DNA from: Candidatus Omnitrophota bacterium
Lineage (GTDB): Bacteria; Omnitrophota; Omnitrophia; Omnitrophales; JACROU01
Length of the DNA stretch: 9,206 nt
Reading direction: 5' to 3'
Assembly (NCBI GenBank): GCA_016206875.1
Contig: JACQQR010000027.1
Location: 1-9,206 of the forward strand
Of this stretch, positions 7,013 through 9,206 are shown piece after piece. Both the position numbers and the translations under genes were made by a program. Each line of letters starts with the position of its first letter. Within the stretch, counting starts at the first letter, position 1. The notes beneath the pieces are model-generated. The model saw only the letters and a list, made by a program, of their open reading frames with translations. It was not told the origin of the DNA and did not search any database.

Positions 7013-7904
7013 AACGGATTTCCTCTTCCAGTTTCACGCCAAACTTTTGTTTCACTTTATCCTTGGCCAGCGCAATCAGCTCAAGCATGTCACGGCAAGT
7101 GGCTTGGCCTAAATTAATAAAAAAGTTCGCGTGACGCGGCGAAATTTGCGCATCCCCAATCCGGTAGCCGCGGAGCCCTGCCAAGTCAATCAGCCGGCCG
7201 CTTGAGGGTGACGGCGCTTGAGGATTTTTAAATACGGAGCCCGCGCTGGGATGCTGTAAATCCTGAACATCATTGCGGTATTTTGAATTTTCATGCACCT
7301 CCGCCAAAACTTGTTTTTGGGGACAGGAAATCATTTTTAATTTAATTTTCACGATGACATATTGTCTTAAATTTGAGTCCCGGTAAGAAAAGTTGATTTC
7401 GCTTTTCTGTAACGTGCGCATGCGCCCTTCCGGGGTGAGAACGGTCACTTCTTCCACAAAATTTCCGATTTCATTGATAACGCCCCGGCGCCGGCTGAAT
7501 CCGGCATTCTGAACCACCGCCCCGCCCAGCGTTCCGGGAATTGAAGATAAAAATTCAACTCCGCCTAAATTGTGCTCCGCGCATTTCTGCACGAATTGAT
7601 TGTTGGGCATTCCGGCTGAAACTTCAGCGACTGCCTCATGCGCGCACATAAAGTCTTTCTTGAACTCAAGCATATTGATGACGACACCGCCGTAGCCTTC
7701 ATCCGGGAAAAGCACATTGCTTCCCCGTCCCAACACATAAAAAGGTAAACGTTCACACCGGGCGAATTCCAAGATCCCGGTTAATTCTTCGGTATTTTTG
7801 GGACGGGCAAAAAAAATAGCATGGCCGCCAATGCGCCAACTCGTATGCCGCGATAAAAGCTCGTCGGGTTCAAGCCCGATCTTCAAAGCGCCCAGTAAAG
7901 TCAT
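6999..7904 (-). CDS. murB: UDP-N-acetylenolpyruvoylglucosamine reductase
   Basis: MurB is an FAD enzyme that uses NADPH to reduce UDP-GlcNAc-enolpyruvate to UDP-MurNAc in the cytoplasm. The 301-residue product carries the FAD-binding motifs GRGSNVL (59-65) and IPGTLGGAVVQNAG (122-135). The catalytic region includes SYRDS (173-177), AGSVFKNP (221-228, with the proton-donor Ser) and the Glu of LEEEIR near the C-terminus. The segment from GRLIDLAGLRG to ISPRHANFFIN and the overall length fit the shorter type II MurB rather than the E. coli type I form. The ATG at 7902-7904 lies inside murC (35-base overlap) and has AGGAG 9 bases upstream at 7914-7918. It is probably translated by coupling to murC. 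Confidence 0.97.
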   Translation of the reverse strand: MTLLGALKIGLEPDELLSRHTSWRIGGHAIFFARPKNTEELTGILEFARCERLPFYVLGRGSNVLFPDEGYGGVVINMLEFKKDFMCAHEAVAEVSAGMPNNQFVQKCAEHNLGGVEFLSSIPGTLGGAVVQNAGFSRRRGVINEIGNFVEEVTVLTPEGRMRTLQKSEINFSYRDSNLRQYVIVKIKLKMISCPQKQVLAEVHENSKYRNDVQDLQHPSAGSVFKNPQAPSPSSGRLIDLAGLRGYRIGDAQISPRHANFFINLGQATCRDMLELIALAKDKVKQKFGVKLEEEIRYVPG

Positions 7905-9206
7905 TAGCCAGTTCTCCTATATCTCCGGCCCCTAAAAAAGCCACTAAGCCGTAATTTTTTAACCCCCGGCACAGATATTCCACAATGTCACCCCGCTTCA
8001 GCATGCGCACATTCGGATGCTTCGATGCTTTCACTTCTTTAAAAATTAACTGGGCGTCCACGCTGGCAATCGGATGTTCCCCCGCTGAGTAAATATCCGT
8101 CACAATCACCTCTTCGGCCAGGCGAAACGCTTTTCCGAAATCTTTTGCTAGATATTGCGTTCGTGAAAAGCGGTGCGGTTGGAACACCACGCACATAGTA
8201 CGCCCCTGTTTTTTCAAGGCCGCAAGCGAGGCTTCCACTTCTGTGGGATGATGCGCATAATCATCCACAACTATCAACTCCTTCGATTGATACTTCACTT
8301 CTAAGCGCCGGGAAGTACCCAGAAATCCGGTGATGTGCCCGGCCAGAGTTTGAAAATCGTATCCTAAAGAATATAAAAGCGCAATCACGGCCAGGGAATT
8401 TAAAACATTGTGGCATCCGGGCACGGAAAGCGAAACCCTGCCCAGAAGTTCGTTTTGATGATAGAAGTCATAGGATATTTTAAAATCGTCTTCGAAAACA
8501 GATTCGCCGTGAAAATCCGCCCTTTTTGAAAAACCGTAGGAAATTTTTTGGCGATGGGCATTTTTCATGATCGCCCGAAGTTTTTTATCCTCATAGGCGT
8601 AAACAACATATCCCGATGCATGCGTTCTGGAGGCCAGATCCCTAAAACTTTCTACAAGCCTGTCGAGACTTTCGTAATAATCCATGTGATCATTATCTAT
8701 ATTTGTCATGAGGGTGTGCGTGGGGCTATACAGCGAATGCGTGCCGTCGCTTTCATCCACCTCAGCCACAAAAAGGTTCTTATCTCCTAAAATCACGTTA
8801 TCTCCGGTATTGCGCATCATGCTTCCCACCAAACAAGTGGGCCGCGCGCCCAGTTGATGGAGCAAATAAGAAAGCATGGCTGAAGTGGTTGTTTTTCCAT
8901 GCGTGCCGGTAACAGCCATAGAAGTAAAACGGTTCAGAATGAAGCTCAGTACACGGGCGCGGTGAAATAAAGGGAGTCCCATACGGCGCGCAGCCGCAAA
9001 TTCAGAATGGTTTTGAGATATGGCTGAAGAATAAATCACATAGTCAACGGCCCCAAGATCCGGCTCTTTTTGATTGAGCGTAATTTTGACGCCCTTTTCA
9101 AGTAATGAATCGAGATAAGGACTTTGCTTGGCATCGGATCCGCAAATATGATGCCCCAAATGACGCAATACTTTTGCGAGCGCGCTCATGCCCACTCCGC
9201 CCACAC
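7870..9206 (-). CDS. murC: UDP-N-acetylmuramate--L-alanine ligase (5' end beyond window)
   Basis: MurC adds L-alanine to UDP-MurNAc with ATP, the first amino-acid step of the peptidoglycan stem peptide. The reading frame runs off the right edge. Its first whole codon there is an internal GTG (Val) of the GIGG-type N-terminal nucleotide-sugar motif, not a start, so about ten to twenty residues are missing. Numbering from that codon, the Mur ligase signatures are GTHGKTT (100-106, P-loop), EVDESDG (148-154), NIDNDHMDYY (168-177), PGCHN (262-266), GTSRRLE (296-302), DDYAHHPTE (314-322), QPHRFSRT (342-349) and YSAGE (372-376). The RRLE and DDYAHHP motifs point to MurC rather than MurD, MurE, MurF or Mpl. 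It is the most upstream gene seen here; murG often precedes it in dcw clusters. Confidence 0.97.
   Translation of the reverse strand, partial: VGGVGMSALAKVLRHLGHHICGSDAKQSPYLDSLLEKGVKITLNQKEPDLGAVDYVIYSSAISQNHSEFAAARRMGLPLFHRARVLSFILNRFTSMAVTGTHGKTTTSAMLSYLLHQLGARPTCLVGSMMRNTGDNVILGDKNLFVAEVDESDGTHSLYSPTHTLMTNIDNDHMDYYESLDRLVESFRDLASRTHASGYVVYAYEDKKLRAIMKNAHRQKISYGFSKRADFHGESVFEDDFKISYDFYHQNELLGRVSLSVPGCHNVLNSLAVIALLYSLGYDFQTLAGHITGFLGTSRRLEVKYQSKELIVVDDYAHHPTEVEASLAALKKQGRTMCVVFQPHRFSRTQYLAKDFGKAFRLAEEVIVTDIYSAGEHPIASVDAQLIFKEVKASKHPNVRMLKRGDIVEYLCRGLKNYGLVAFLGAGDIGELANDFTGRFEDRA

Noticed and set aside
9202..9204. GTG as the murC start codon.
   Set aside because: It falls within the conserved GIGG-type motif of MurC, so it encodes an internal Val. 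The true start is beyond the right edge.

Overview
The window looks like part of a chromosome from a Gram-negative-type, probably uncultured bacterium. My best guess is Candidatus Omnitrophota (formerly OP3). That guess rests on two large secreted proteins carrying an 'IQDxH ... EGG' motif pair, which I associate with that lineage, next to a murC-murB-ddl-ftsQ-ftsA cluster. The lineage is an inference from memory; the window has no rRNA or other marker to settle it.

Every supported gene lies on the minus strand, so transcription runs from high to low coordinates. From right to left the window holds: a 5'-truncated murC (7870-9206), murB (6999-7904), ddl (6062-7012), ftsQ (5233-6078), ftsA (3952-5196), a secreted protein of about 1030 residues (757-3849), and the first 210 codons of a second, paralogous secreted protein that runs off the left edge (1-630). 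No tRNA, rRNA, CRISPR array, insertion sequence or phage gene was seen, and no gene-free stretch exceeds about 130 bases.

The first five genes form a division and cell wall (dcw) operon. MurC and MurB belong to UDP-MurNAc-pentapeptide synthesis, Ddl supplies D-Ala-D-Ala, and FtsQ and FtsA are divisome proteins. murC/murB, murB/ddl and ddl/ftsQ overlap by 35, 14 and 17 bases, which suggests translational coupling. FtsA is recognisable along its whole length, but two of its actin-fold phosphate-binding loops look degenerate. ftsZ, the usual next gene, is absent.

In place of ftsZ are two tandem genes for exported proteins whose N-terminal domain resembles the TIKI/TraB/ChaN/EreA-like fold. They are clear paralogs, and even their signal peptides are alike. 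The 126-base gap between them holds a well-formed sigma70-type promoter, several inverted repeats and a strong Shine-Dalgarno site before a TTG start. The downstream paralog therefore seems to have its own expression control. The function of the pair is unknown and is the most interesting question in the window.
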